Program-made: the position numbers and the translations under genes
Source of the DNA: Planctomycetota bacterium
GTDB taxonomy: Bacteria > Planctomycetota > UBA8742 > UBA2392
Direction: 5' to 3'
Assembly: GCA_027493625.1 (NCBI GenBank)
Contig: JAOSKM010000001.1
Location: forward strand, 711,489-775,488
Length of the DNA stretch: 64,000 bases
The notes under the pieces: model-generated
What the model was told of the DNA's origin: nothing
The model's input: only the letters and a program-made list of their open reading frames with translations
Database searches by the model: none
Shown: positions 45,172 to 54,266 of the stretch, in pieces
Layout: each line of letters starts with the position of its first letter
Numbering within the stretch: position 1 is the stretch's first letter

Positions 45172-46269
45172 TCAATCCCGGAGCGTCACTTCAATCGTGT
45201 GCGCCACGCTGTTGCGCGTGTAGGTCAGCTTGATGCGCTGTCCCGGCTGGAATTGCATCAGCGCCTTGCGCAGGTCGTCCAGGCCGTCGATGTTCGTGCC
45301 TTCGATCCGCGTGATCAGGTCGCCCGCCTTGATGCCCGCCTCATCCGCCGCCGTGCCGTACACCACTTCGCGCACAAGCGCCCCCTGCTCGGCTTCCGGC
45401 CGGAAACCCGGGTCGATCACCACTCCCAGGAAAGCAGTAGAGATTGATCGCGGCACAGAACTGATGGTGCTGTCGCGAGCTGTGTCGTCGCTGGCGATGA
45501 TCGCGTCAAACACGCGGCGCGCTACATTGATAGGGATCGCAAAGCCGATGCTGTCCGTCCCCTCCCCCTGCTCGGCCAACTTCCAGGTGTTGATGCCGAT
45601 CACGCGGCCGGTCAGGTCGATCAGCGGCCCGCCCGAATTGCCCGGGTTGATCGCCGCCGAGGTCTGCAGGTAGTTGCGCACCAGCGTGCTGGCGGCGTCA
45701 TTGCGACGGCCGACGTAACTGATGATGCCCTCGGTGGCTGTGTGGAACAGGCCGAAAGGACTGCCGATCGCGACGACCACATCCCCCTGCTCCACCTTGT
45801 CGCTGTCGCCCAGGCTGGCGGGCACCAGCTCTTCGGCGACAATCTTGATCACCGCCAGGTCGTACTCGTCGCGTTTGCCGATGAACCGCGCCTCGAACAT
45901 GTTGTCGCCCAGCACCACGTTCAGCTTCTTGGCGTCCGTCGGGATCACGTGCGCGTTGGTCAGGATGTAGCCCTGGTCGTTAAGCACGATGCCGCTGCCC
46001 ACGTGGCTCTGGCCCGGGATGCGGCCGTAGCCCGCGCGGGTGGCGACCATGCGGTCCGGCGTTTCGGCCACGATGCCTACGGTGAAGCGTTTGGCCCAGT
46101 TGATGGCATTGACGTAGTGCCTGGGTTTTTCCTGGGAAAGAGCCGGGTCTTCGACCACCTGCTCAGCGGCCAGGCGATCCAGCGCGCCGCTGCTGAACAC
46201 CAGCAGCATCAGCACTCCGCCAAAGAAGGCGCCGATCGCCAGATACATCAGGGAGCGCCGCCCCAGCAT
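45172..46269 (-). CDS. HtrA/DegP-like serine protease with PDZ domain
   Basis: A 365-aa protease of the S1C family: one N-terminal membrane anchor (residues 6-27), catalytic His in LTNAHVIP (107), Asp in DEYDLAVI (137), Ser in NPGNSGGPL (212) and one C-terminal PDZ domain (about 275-365). It works in the periplasm in quality control of misfolded proteins. The ATG at 46269 has no ribosome site; a 36-codon ORF with an excellent one (AGGAGG) starts at 46358 in a frame that overlaps by 22 bases, so the real start may be upstream and the frame broken by one base. Confidence 0.88.
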   Translation of the reverse strand: MLGRRSLMYLAIGAFFGGVLMLLVFSSGALDRLAAEQVVEDPALSQEKPRHYVNAINWAKRFTVGIVAETPDRMVATRAGYGRIPGQSHVGSGIVLNDQGYILTNAHVIPTDAKKLNVVLGDNMFEARFIGKRDEYDLAVIKIVAEELVPASLGDSDKVEQGDVVVAIGSPFGLFHTATEGIISYVGRRNDAASTLVRNYLQTSAAINPGNSGGPLIDLTGRVIGINTWKLAEQGEGTDSIGFAIPINVARRVFDAIIASDDTARDSTISSVPRSISTAFLGVVIDPGFRPEAEQGALVREVVYGTAADEAGIKAGDLITRIEGTNIDGLDDLRKALMQFQPGQRIKLTYTRNSVAHTIEVTLRD

Positions 46270-46358
46270 CTTTGCGGTATCCAGATGGCGCGGCTGTAGC
46301 CCTCGTAGTAGGCGGCCTCCGCGGGCTCCTGCGCATCGAGTTTGCGGATTGTGGACAT
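46248..46358 (-). CDS. Short upstream ORF, possibly the true htrA N-terminus
   Basis: ATG 46358 with AGGAGG eight bases upstream opens MSTIRKLDAQEPAEAAYYEG and ends at a TGA inside htrA. If one C is inserted after codon ATC (SRAI), the reading continues as LDTAKMLGRRSLMYL into htrA. Either it is a small leader peptide coupled to htrA, or another indel split the gene. The sequence alone cannot decide. Confidence 0.45.
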   Translation of the reverse strand: MSTIRKLDAQEPAEAAYYEGYSRAIWIPQRCWGGAP

Positions 46359-46414
46359 GGTGCGAACCTCCTGCAACTACCCTTGTTACGGGCCCTGCGG
46401 GCTATTTGATACCA

Positions 46415-46444
46415 GAAAAAAGCCCGCGGCGTGAGCTGCGGGCT
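46415..46444 (-). terminator. Terminator of the PDZ-repeat gene
   Basis: On the minus strand AGCCCGCAGCTC-ACGC-CGCGGGCT (imperfect 8-9 bp stem) is followed by a T run (the A run at 46415-46421). It is 36 bases after the PDZ-repeat gene stop. Confidence 0.75.
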
Positions 46445-46479
46445 GAACAACGCAGGCGTTCGGCCTATTCCATGCCGGG

Positions 46480-48045
46480 CTAACGGGTCGCCTTCAGCGT
46501 CTTCTTCTCGCCGTTGCGCAGGATCACGACCTCGTATTCCTTGCCCTTCTCGATACCCGCCAGCGCGTCGCGCAGTTCCGTGCGGCTGTCCATCTTCGCG
46601 CCGTTCACCTCGAGGATGATGTCGTAAACCTCCAGCCTGGCGCGGGCCAGCGCCTTGTCGGCATCCACGATCTCGTTGACCGACAGGCCGTGGTCAAGGC
46701 CCAGCTGCTTGCGCGGCAGCGGCATCAGGCGCGCCACGCGCACGCCCTCGACGATGTCCATGTGCTCGCCCCTGGCCAGCGGCACATCCCTGTCCGGCGT
46801 CTCCGGGTCCGGGCGCACCTCGGGCGCAGGCGTCTCGGGCAGCTTGCGGTCGACCTTTCCGTTGGCGCCGACAATCTTGCGCTCCCACATCTCGATGGTT
46901 TCGCTGAACTGCTTGTGGTACTTGGCCGCTGTTTCCAGGGTCCCGGCCCAGGTTTCCTTGGATTCGTCGAGCATCTTGTCCTTCAGGTCGGCGAACACAT
47001 CGTTGACGCGATCGGAAATCTCGTCGATCGCGTCCTCGTAATCGTCGCCGCCGATGCGGCGCAGGTCGGCGATCTTCTGCACCAGGTCGCGCTTGAGCTC
47101 GGCCAGGCGTTCCAACGGGCTGGGCAGGCTTTCGTCCACCCCGATCTTCTTGGCCCAGCCGTCCAGCTCGGCCGTGTAGTTGAGCATGAACTTGTCGGCG
47201 TCCTTCAGGATGCCGGTCCAGGCGGCCGGGGCGGAATCCTCGATCTTTTCCTCCAGGCCCTCGAAGCTGGCGTAGATGCGTTCTTCCACGTCATCGAGCT
47301 GGTCCTGGTACTTGTCGCTGCCGATCTTGCGCAGGCGCTTTACCCGGGTGATCAGCGACTTCTTCATTTCGACGACGCGTTCCTTGGCGTTCGGCACTTC
47401 CGGGTTCACGCCGATCTTGCCCGCCCATTTCTCGATCTGCGCGCTGTACTCCTTGTGGAACTTGCGCGCGTCGTTCAGCGTCGCGGGCCAGCTGTCCGGA
47501 AGGTCGTCGTCGATCTTGTCGTGCAGGTCGGCGAAGGTGTCCTTGATCTTGTCGGTCAGGCTGTCGAACTCGGACTCGTACTTGTCGCGGCTTGCGTCCC
47601 TCAGCGTCTGCAGGTTGTAGATCAGGTCGCGCTCAAGTGCGCGCAGGCTGGCACGATAGCGTCCTTTGCGGACGTCCAGGGTCTGCTCTGCCTTGTCGGC
47701 CGGGTCACGTTGCGCGGCCGCCTTACGCTCACGCTCGCCGAGCTTCTCCATGTCCCTTTCGAGTTTCTTGCGGGCCTGTTCCTCGAGCGCGTTGATTTCG
47801 TCCTGGCTAAGGTCGCCCTCGGCCAGCAGGCCGTGCTGCAGCTTCTGTACGTCGCGCACGAAGCCGGTCATGGCCTCCGGGTCGCCCTTCACCATGCCCG
47901 GGCCAATGGCATCGCCCGGCTCGGCCTTTTTGGCTTCGCCGTGAACCTCTACGTGGCCGTCTTTGCTCTTTACCGTGATGCCCTGCGCGCCCAGCGGCAG
48001 CGCAAGCCCCAGCGTCCCTGCAATCACCAGCCCGATGCGTCCCAT
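46480..48045 (-). CDS. Exported protein with three 90-residue helical repeats and a C-terminal PDZ domain
   Basis: 521 aa from ATG 48045. Signal peptide (1-21, LPLGAQG). Three homologous charged helical repeats occur at about residues 137-213, 227-303 and 317-393, spaced exactly 90 apart (LRDASRDKYESEFD, LRKIGSDKYQDQLD, LRRIGGDDYEDAID; each ends in W-x-x-KIG or similar). A Pro/Asp-rich linker follows, then a PDZ-like domain (about 425-521, YDIILEVNGAKMDSRTELRDALAG, core DIILEVNGAKM). No family recognised. It is next to HtrA on the same strand, so it may tether or regulate that protease. Confidence 0.75.
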   Translation of the reverse strand: MGRIGLVIAGTLGLALPLGAQGITVKSKDGHVEVHGEAKKAEPGDAIGPGMVKGDPEAMTGFVRDVQKLQHGLLAEGDLSQDEINALEEQARKKLERDMEKLGERERKAAAQRDPADKAEQTLDVRKGRYRASLRALERDLIYNLQTLRDASRDKYESEFDSLTDKIKDTFADLHDKIDDDLPDSWPATLNDARKFHKEYSAQIEKWAGKIGVNPEVPNAKERVVEMKKSLITRVKRLRKIGSDKYQDQLDDVEERIYASFEGLEEKIEDSAPAAWTGILKDADKFMLNYTAELDGWAKKIGVDESLPSPLERLAELKRDLVQKIADLRRIGGDDYEDAIDEISDRVNDVFADLKDKMLDESKETWAGTLETAAKYHKQFSETIEMWERKIVGANGKVDRKLPETPAPEVRPDPETPDRDVPLARGEHMDIVEGVRVARLMPLPRKQLGLDHGLSVNEIVDADKALARARLEVYDIILEVNGAKMDSRTELRDALAGIEKGKEYEVVILRNGEKKTLKATR

Positions 48046-48207
48046 ATACGTCTCCAGTAACCGTTTCCGTCCAAGCGACTCCATATTCTACGCCATGGAA
48101 AAGCAATCAGCTCCGAAATTCTACAGAATGTAAAGCACGCCCGATTGACCACTCCCCCACCTGATTCATACTTACCGGCTAAACCTTGCGGGCGGCGGTG
48201 GTTAGGC

Positions 48208-49239
48208 GTGCGATACGGCGATCTCCAACTGAAGAACAACCTGGTGGCGGCCCCCTTGGCCGGCATCAGCAACCGTGCCTATCGCGTGCTGTGCAAGCGC
48301 TACGGCGCCGGCCTGACGTACGTGGAGATGTTGAAGGTCGAGAGCTTCCTGCACCACAACCGCAAGATGATGACGCTCAAGTATTACCGCGAGGACGAGC
48401 GTCCCGTCGGCATCCAGTTCGCCGGCAACAACCCGCAATGGCTGGCCGAGGCCTGCAAGATCGCCGAGGCCGAGGGCTACGACACCGTTGACCTGAACAT
48501 GGGCTGCCCGGTGCCCAAGATCGGCAAGTGCGGCGCGGGCTCAGCCCTGATGGCCTACCCGGAGCGCGCAGCCAAGTGCTTCGAGGCCATGGTGAACGCC
48601 GTGAAGATCCCGGTCACGGTCAAGATCCGCGCCGGCGTGAACGACAACTGCCTGAACTTCGTGCAGATCGGAAAGATGGCCCAGGAGGCGGGCATGGTGG
48701 CGATCACCATCCACCCGCGCACCCGCGCCCAGAGTTTCAAGGGTTTCGCTGATCACACGCGAACGGGCGAACTCAAGGCCGCGCTCAGCATCCCCGTGAT
48801 CGCCAGCGGCGACATCAAAGAGCCCGAGGATGCCATCCGCATCCTGCGCGAAACCGGCTGCGACGGCGTGATGCTCGGCCGCGGCGTGTGGGGCCGCCCC
48901 TGGCTGTTCCGCGAGATCGACGAGATGCAGCGCCACGGCCGAGTGGTGACGCCCACGCCGGACCCCATCGAGCGCCTGGCGGTGCTGCGCGAGCACTTCG
49001 AGCTGCTGCTGGAAGGCTTCGACGCACGGCACGCCTGCCAGGTGGTGCGCCGCTACGCGACCTGGTACGTCCGTGACATCCCCGGCAGCGCCCAATACCG
49101 TGCGCAGATCACGCGGGTGGAGACCCGCGAGGAGTTCCACGAGATCCTCGACGAGATCACCAGCCACTACGAAAGCGTCGTCGGCGTACCGGAGGATGAG
49201 CTGATCGGCCGCCGACCGGCCGTTGCGGTCTCGGAGTAG
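48208..49239 (+). CDS. dusB: tRNA-dihydrouridine synthase
   Basis: A flavin enzyme that reduces uridine in tRNA to dihydrouridine. Blocks: NNLVAAPLAGISNRAYR at the start, VDLNMGCPVPKIGKCGAGSALM with the catalytic Cys of the family, VKIRAGVND, IHPRTRAQSFKG and GVMLGRGVWGRPWLF. The open frame extends to a TTG at 48145, but GTG 48208 (VRYGDLQLKNN) matches where family members begin. It is divergent to the PDZ-repeat gene. Confidence 0.92.
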   Translation: MRYGDLQLKNNLVAAPLAGISNRAYRVLCKRYGAGLTYVEMLKVESFLHHNRKMMTLKYYREDERPVGIQFAGNNPQWLAEACKIAEAEGYDTVDLNMGCPVPKIGKCGAGSALMAYPERAAKCFEAMVNAVKIPVTVKIRAGVNDNCLNFVQIGKMAQEAGMVAITIHPRTRAQSFKGFADHTRTGELKAALSIPVIASGDIKEPEDAIRILRETGCDGVMLGRGVWGRPWLFREIDEMQRHGRVVTPTPDPIERLAVLREHFELLLEGFDARHACQVVRRYATWYVRDIPGSAQYRAQITRVETREEFHEILDEITSHYESVVGVPEDELIGRRPAVAVSE

Positions 49240-49264
49240 CGGCACCAAGTCTCGATTCCAACAG

Positions 49265-49468
49265 CTAGTTTGCGGTCGCCTTGCGCTTGAGATAGTCGCG
49301 AAGGGCGCGCTCGATTTCGCGCACGGACTTGAACCGCTTGGACAAGGGCTCGTCGAGCACCAGCACTTTCACGTCGCCCTTCAAGCGCTTCGCAAACGTG
49401 CCGCGCTTGGCCTTGGACCAATCCAGGTCGGCCGGAATGTCGTCAGTCTTGTCGCTACGTTTCGTCAT
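49265..49468 (-). CDS. brnA: BrnA-like antitoxin
   Basis: A 67-aa Lys/Arg-rich protein following the BrnT toxin on the same strand with a 14-base overlap. The C-terminal stretch EPLSKRFKSVREIERALRDYLKR fits a ribbon-helix-helix antitoxin. BrnA binds and neutralises BrnT and represses the promoter. Called mainly from gene order. Confidence 0.65.
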   Translation of the reverse strand: MTKRSDKTDDIPADLDWSKAKRGTFAKRLKGDVKVLVLDEPLSKRFKSVREIERALRDYLKRKATAN

Positions 49469-49733
49469 ATCGCTTGCGTTCCGAGCGGTTTGCTCTGCGC
49501 GCCGAGATTATCCGAATTGTATCTCCGCGATCCGTGAACGCCACCACGACGAGTTTGCCGGACAGCGTGCAACCCAGCAGCAGAAACCTGTCTTCCTCTT
49601 CCGAGTGCCGTTCATCGTGCATGGTGAGTTCGTTCGGGTCGTAAAACGCCTCGCGTGCCTCGTCAAAGCTGACGCCGTGCTTCTTGAGATTCTTCGCGGC
49701 CTTGGATCTATCCCAGATGAATACGAGGCTCAT
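49455..49733 (-). CDS. brnT: BrnT-family toxin
   Basis: A 92-aa RelE-like ribonuclease toxin of the BrnT family: FIWDRSKAAKNLKKHGVSFDEA (core WDRSKAAKNLKKHGVSF), FYDPNELTMHDERHSEEEDRF, GKLVVVAFTDRGDTIRIISARRA and the final ERKRYDE. All are family landmarks. The toxin-first order is typical of brnTA. Type II toxin-antitoxin system; the autoregulated promoter should lie at about 49734-49800. Confidence 0.9.
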   Translation of the reverse strand: MSLVFIWDRSKAAKNLKKHGVSFDEAREAFYDPNELTMHDERHSEEEDRFLLLGCTLSGKLVVVAFTDRGDTIRIISARRANRSERKRYDET

Positions 49734-49807
49734 TGCGCTCTTTTAGCTTTGACACAGTTGAGTCTGTACCCCTTTGCTTTTCCCCCACCTGCGCTTACAA
49801 AGGCTCA

Positions 49808-52153
49808 ATGCGCGTTTGCCTGGCCATGTTTGTGCTTGCGTTGGGGATGTGCGGCTGCGCCGTTGGCGGCGACAGGCCGCCCGTGCGCACCTATGCCTGG
49901 CCGTTCTTCAACGAGAGCATCGACGCGCAGGGCAACGCCACTTCCCGCGCGCTGGGGCCGTTCGTTGAGCAGGAAGAGCGCCGCGACGGCTACTTCAGCG
50001 CCACCGTGCGCCCCTTCTACCGCTACATCCGCGATCCTTCGGCCTATGAAGAAGACCACCTGTTCTTCTACCCCCTCAGCCGTTACCGCGAGCGCGAGCG
50101 GCCAGGCTGGGAAGGGCGCCGCGAGACGCGTTTCCACGCGCTGCCCTTCGTGTGGTGGAACGACGTCAGTTTCGCGCCCGGCCACCGCGAGCTTGACTAC
50201 TTCTTCTTCCCGCTGGTGTTCGGCGGCGAGAGCACCATCGAGGGCTCGCATTTCGCGGTTGCGCCTTTTGGCGGCAACCTGAAGGGCGTGTTCGGCAACG
50301 ACGAAGTGCGCTTCGTGATGTTCCCGCTGTACGTGGAACTGCGCCGCCAGGGGCGCGTCACCTACTACCTGCCTTTCCCGATCGTGAAGTGGGGCTACGG
50401 GCCGGGCTATCGCACCTACGGCGTGATGCCGCTGTTCAGCCGCACCGAGGTCTGGAAGGAAGTGCCGGACGAAGTCACCGGCGGCACCAAGAAGCTGCCC
50501 GTGGCCGACCGCTGGACCGTGCTATGGCCGCTGTTCCGCTACGACCGCGAGGCCATGGACAAGAAGTACCCGCGCGAAGCGCTGATGGTCTACCCGCTGT
50601 TCGGGCTCAAGACCAGCGCGGTCACCACCAACTTCAGCATGCTGTTCGTGCTGAACTACCCGATGTTCAGCTACACGCGCGCCGAGCTCAGCGACACCAC
50701 CATCATCGACGCCTTCTGGCCGATCTTCCGCTATGCCAAGGGCGATAACTTCAAGCAGTACCGCGTGTGGCCGCTGTGGGATTACTCCGAACGCAAAACG
50801 CCGGCCGGCACCAGCACGGCGATCAACGTGCTGTGGCCGCTGTTCTGGTACTACGAAGACCAGCTGCCGGAGTACACCGAGACGCGCTACCAGGTGTTCC
50901 CGCTGTTTTTCGCGAACTTCAAGCGCTACCTGCCCGAGCCCGACGGCACCATCCGGACCAAGCACCTGGTGCGTGTGTGGCCGCTGATGAAGTACGCAAA
51001 GGACACCGACGGCACGGTCAGCTTCGACATGCTGTCGATCTTCCCGTTCAACGACGAGAAGTTCGATAACGCCTACGGGCCGTTCTTCAAGTTCTTCAGC
51101 GTGAAGGCCGGCCCCGACGAGACCAAGGTGCAGGCCCTGTTCCGCATGTTCAGCTACGAGGAAGACCCCTACCGCATCGATCTCAGCCTGGCGCCGCTGT
51201 TCGACTGGCACGTGGTGAAGCAGGCGCGCGACCGGCTGCCGGACGCCTATGGCCCGCAGCCGGGCGATATTGAAGATTTCAACCTGCTGTACGGGCTGCT
51301 CGGTTATCACCACGGGCCGGAAGACCGTTACACCAGGCTGTTCTGGGGCTTGAAGATCCCGCAAATGAACTTGCGCAACAACGTCATTGTGCGGGCATTG
51401 AAGGGCGCGGGCTTCACGTTCGTGCTGCTGCTGGAGGCGATCGGCCACAGCACCCAGCTCTGGCACCGGCGCCGCGCGATCTTCACGCAGATGCACGTGA
51501 TCGGCACCCAGTCGATCCCGATTGCCAGTTTCTTCATGCTGCTGATCGGCATGGTGTTCGCGCTGCAGGTGGGCATCGAGTTCGCACGCTTCGGCCAGAC
51601 CAACCTGGTGGGCCTGGTGCTGGCGGCCGCGATGGTGCGCGAGCTGGGGCCCTGGATGGTGGGCTTCGTGCTGATCGCGCGGGTCGGCTCCAGCATGGCC
51701 GCCGAGATCGGCACCATGCGGGTGGCCGAGGAAATCGACGCCCTGGAGGTGATGAGCATCAACCCGGCCAGCTTCGTCGTGATGCCGCGCATCGTGGCTT
51801 ACTCGATCATGGGGCCGGTGCTGACTGTGGTCGGTACGCTGGTGGGGATCGTGGGCGGCGGCTTCGTGTCGAACCTGCAGCTGGGGGTGACCTGGTCGGA
51901 TTACCTGCGTTTCGCCGAGGACGGCGTCGAGGCGCTGGACATTTACTGGGGACTGCTCAAGTCGTTCGTCTTCAGTGTCGTCTCGGCCGCCGTGGCGTGC
52001 GCCATCGGCATGCAGACCAGCGGCGGCGCCGTCGGCGTGGGGCGCGCCAGCCGCAACACCGTGGTGCTGTCGCTGACGCTGGTGGTGTTTTTCAACTACC
52101 TGCTCACCAGCTTCTATAGAATAGTGAAGATGTTCGTTTCCGGTGTGCTATGA
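49808..52153 (+). CDS. Lipoprotein-like repeat domain fused to an MlaE permease
   Basis: One 781-aa frame. The N-terminus has a signal sequence with lipobox-like GMCGCAV, then about 500 residues of aromatic repeats (WPLFRY, FPLFFANF, VWPLWDYSE and similar). After about residue 520 it turns into an MlaE permease: IGTQSIPIASFFMLLIGMV, EFARFGQTNLVGLVLAAAMVRELGP and GSSMAAEIGTMRVAEEIDALEVM are hallmark blocks. MlaE is the inner-membrane channel of a phospholipid ABC transporter. An internal ATG at 51365 would give a normal MlaE, so the fusion may be real, may hide a second start, or may result from an indel. Its stop overlaps the ATPase start. Confidence 0.8.
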   Translation: MRVCLAMFVLALGMCGCAVGGDRPPVRTYAWPFFNESIDAQGNATSRALGPFVEQEERRDGYFSATVRPFYRYIRDPSAYEEDHLFFYPLSRYRERERPGWEGRRETRFHALPFVWWNDVSFAPGHRELDYFFFPLVFGGESTIEGSHFAVAPFGGNLKGVFGNDEVRFVMFPLYVELRRQGRVTYYLPFPIVKWGYGPGYRTYGVMPLFSRTEVWKEVPDEVTGGTKKLPVADRWTVLWPLFRYDREAMDKKYPREALMVYPLFGLKTSAVTTNFSMLFVLNYPMFSYTRAELSDTTIIDAFWPIFRYAKGDNFKQYRVWPLWDYSERKTPAGTSTAINVLWPLFWYYEDQLPEYTETRYQVFPLFFANFKRYLPEPDGTIRTKHLVRVWPLMKYAKDTDGTVSFDMLSIFPFNDEKFDNAYGPFFKFFSVKAGPDETKVQALFRMFSYEEDPYRIDLSLAPLFDWHVVKQARDRLPDAYGPQPGDIEDFNLLYGLLGYHHGPEDRYTRLFWGLKIPQMNLRNNVIVRALKGAGFTFVLLLEAIGHSTQLWHRRRAIFTQMHVIGTQSIPIASFFMLLIGMVFALQVGIEFARFGQTNLVGLVLAAAMVRELGPWMVGFVLIARVGSSMAAEIGTMRVAEEIDALEVMSINPASFVVMPRIVAYSIMGPVLTVVGTLVGIVGGGFVSNLQLGVTWSDYLRFAEDGVEALDIYWGLLKSFVFSVVSAAVACAIGMQTSGGAVGVGRASRNTVVLSLTLVVFFNYLLTSFYRIVKMFVSGVL

Positions 52154-53148
52154 GCGCTGCGTCGAAAATCGCCGTGCAGTTCGAGGGCGTCAGCAAGCTG
52201 CTGGCCGGGCGCCAGATTCTCGACAAGCTCACGTTCGATGTGCGCGAGGGCGAAACCTTCGTGATCATCGGCTACTCCGGCACCGGCAAGTCGGTGACGC
52301 TGCGCCACATGGTGGGCCTGATGGCGCCGGACGAGGGCTCGATACGGGTGGGCAGCGAAGAGATCACCACCATGACGCGCGGCGAACTGGAGATCATGCG
52401 GCGCAAGTTCGGCGTGCTGTTCCAGTCCGGCGCGCTGATCGCGTGGCTGAACCTTTTCGAAAACGTCGAGCTGCCGCTGGTGGAACACACCAGGATGAGC
52501 CGCAAGAAACGCGCGGAGATCGTGCAGCAGAAGCTCGAGATCGTGAACCTGTGGCAGGACCGCGAGAAGTACCCCGCCGAGATATCGGGCGGCATGAAGA
52601 AACGCGCCGGCCTGGCCCGCGCGCTGGCGCTGGACCCCGGCATCGTGCTGTACGACGAGCCCACGTCGGGCCTGGATCCGGTAATCGCCAACGAAATCGA
52701 CAAGCTGATCAACCGCCTGAAGCGCGAACACCACATGACGCAGATCGTGGTCACGCACGACATGGACAGCGCCTTTGAGATCGGCGACCGCATCGGCATG
52801 TTCTACAAGGGCAGCATGATCCAGATCGGCACACCCGAAGAAATCCAGAGCAGTACCATCCCGGAAGTCCAGCACTTCATCACCGGCGGGCGCGAAGGTG
52901 CGATCAGCCGGCGCGCCACAACCGCCGTGGTGCGGGGCGTAGCGCCGGGCATGCTGAGCCAGCGCAGCCTTGAAGCCATTGATTCCGGGGCTCCGGTCGC
53001 CACCTCCGAGCACGGCTACGTGCTGCTCAGCGATGAAGAAGCCGCCGCGGCCGCTTTGCAGCCGCAGGAAGAAACCGAGGGGCCGGTGGACACGGCCGGG
53101 ACGCGGAATGCTACACCAAGCCTTGAGCCCGAGGAGACAGACGCATGA
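52150..53148 (+). CDS. mlaF: MlaF-type ABC transporter ATPase
   Basis: A 332-aa ATPase. Walker A GYSGTGKS near residue 40, Q-loop FQSGALIAWLNL, signature SGGMKKRAGLARALA near 148, Walker B ILYDEPTSGLDP and the H-loop VVTHD. It powers MlaE-dependent lipid transport at the inner membrane. A C-terminal extension after residue 250 (helical, Ala/Glu-rich) is longer than in most MlaF proteins. It overlaps both neighbours by four bases. Confidence 0.92.
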   Translation: MSAASKIAVQFEGVSKLLAGRQILDKLTFDVREGETFVIIGYSGTGKSVTLRHMVGLMAPDEGSIRVGSEEITTMTRGELEIMRRKFGVLFQSGALIAWLNLFENVELPLVEHTRMSRKKRAEIVQQKLEIVNLWQDREKYPAEISGGMKKRAGLARALALDPGIVLYDEPTSGLDPVIANEIDKLINRLKREHHMTQIVVTHDMDSAFEIGDRIGMFYKGSMIQIGTPEEIQSSTIPEVQHFITGGREGAISRRATTAVVRGVAPGMLSQRSLEAIDSGAPVATSEHGYVLLSDEEAAAAALQPQEETEGPVDTAGTRNATPSLEPEETDA

Positions 53149-54236
53149 AACTTCGTGACCTGATCGTCGGCCTGCTGATCTTTGCCTCGTTTGCCGTGGC
53201 GCTGTATTTCGCCGTGTACGTCGGCGGCACCGGCGGCATCAAGATCGGCGTGGCGCAGGTGAAGTATGTGATCGTGTTCCCCAACGTAGCGGGCCTGCAG
53301 CAGAACGCGCCGGTCTGGATCAGCGGCGTGCCCAAGGGAAAAGTGCAGAACATGATCATCGACACCCGCACCGGCAACGTCGAGGTCGCGATCCTGCTCG
53401 ATGGCGACATCCAGCTCAACAGCGACTGCCACGCGGAAATCATCCCCAGCAGCGCCTTCGGCGGCAAAGCCATCGCGCTGGACATCGGCCAGTCGCCCGA
53501 GCCGTGGCCCGAGGGCGAAAAGATCCGCGGCGAGCTGGTGGAAGACCTGTTCACGGCCGCCAGCCGCGGCATCAGCCGCATCAACGAGGGCATCGACGTG
53601 GCCGTGGACACCATCAAGGACGTCAACGCCGTGGTGAAGGACGTGCGCGCCGGGCGCGGCGCTGTGGGCACCATCCTGTACGACGAAAAGGTCGCGGGTG
53701 ACGTGGCCGCCACCGTCGAGAACGTGCGCATGATGAGCGAGGACGCCAAGGGCATCACGACCAACGTGCGCGACATCACCGAGAAGATCAACGCCGGCGA
53801 GGGCGCGGCTTCACTGCTGCTGGAGGACGCGGACACCGCCATGCGCATCAAGAACATCGTGCGCAACGTGGAGGATGCCACGGACAACACCGTGGGCGCC
53901 ACCCGCAGCATCAAGTCGATCGTCGACAAGGTGGACAGCGGCAAGGGCTTCTTCGGCGTGCTGCTGAACGACGAAGAAACCGGCGAGAACATCCGCTCGG
54001 CCGTGGGCAAAACGCCCGCGCTGCTGGACAGCGTGAAGAAGGCGACCGACGAGATCGGCATCACCGTCGAGCGCGTCAACGCCGGCGAAGGCACGGTGGG
54101 CAAGCTGTTCAACGACGACACGCTGTTCAATGACACGCTGAACGCCATCAACACCCTGCGCTCGGGCTTTGAGGACATCCGGGAACAGGCGCCGATCACC
54201 ACCTTTGCCAGCCTGCTGTTCCAGGTTTTCCAGTAA
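53145..54236 (+). CDS. mlaD: MlaD-type substrate-binding protein (MCE domain)
   Basis: 363 aa: one N-terminal membrane anchor (residues 5-25), then an MCE domain (VGGTGGIKIGVAQVKYVIVFPNVAGLQ, core FPNVAGLQ; GVPKGKVQNM; LNSDCHAEIIPSSAFGGKAIALD) and a long helical tail with repeated glycine-containing segments (KVDSGKGFFGVLLNDE, VNAGEGTVGKLFNDD). It holds lipid between MlaE and the periplasmic partner. It overlaps mlaF by four bases. No mlaC or mlaB is in the run. Confidence 0.9.
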   Translation: MKLRDLIVGLLIFASFAVALYFAVYVGGTGGIKIGVAQVKYVIVFPNVAGLQQNAPVWISGVPKGKVQNMIIDTRTGNVEVAILLDGDIQLNSDCHAEIIPSSAFGGKAIALDIGQSPEPWPEGEKIRGELVEDLFTAASRGISRINEGIDVAVDTIKDVNAVVKDVRAGRGAVGTILYDEKVAGDVAATVENVRMMSEDAKGITTNVRDITEKINAGEGAASLLLEDADTAMRIKNIVRNVEDATDNTVGATRSIKSIVDKVDSGKGFFGVLLNDEETGENIRSAVGKTPALLDSVKKATDEIGITVERVNAGEGTVGKLFNDDTLFNDTLNAINTLRSGFEDIREQAPITTFASLLFQVFQ

Positions 54237-54266
54237 TCCCGGCGCAGCCGGTCGCTTGCGGGACCG

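Noticed and set aside
46690..48060. 456-codon plus-strand ORF
   Set aside because: Antisense to the PDZ-repeat gene; low-complexity composition and no motif.
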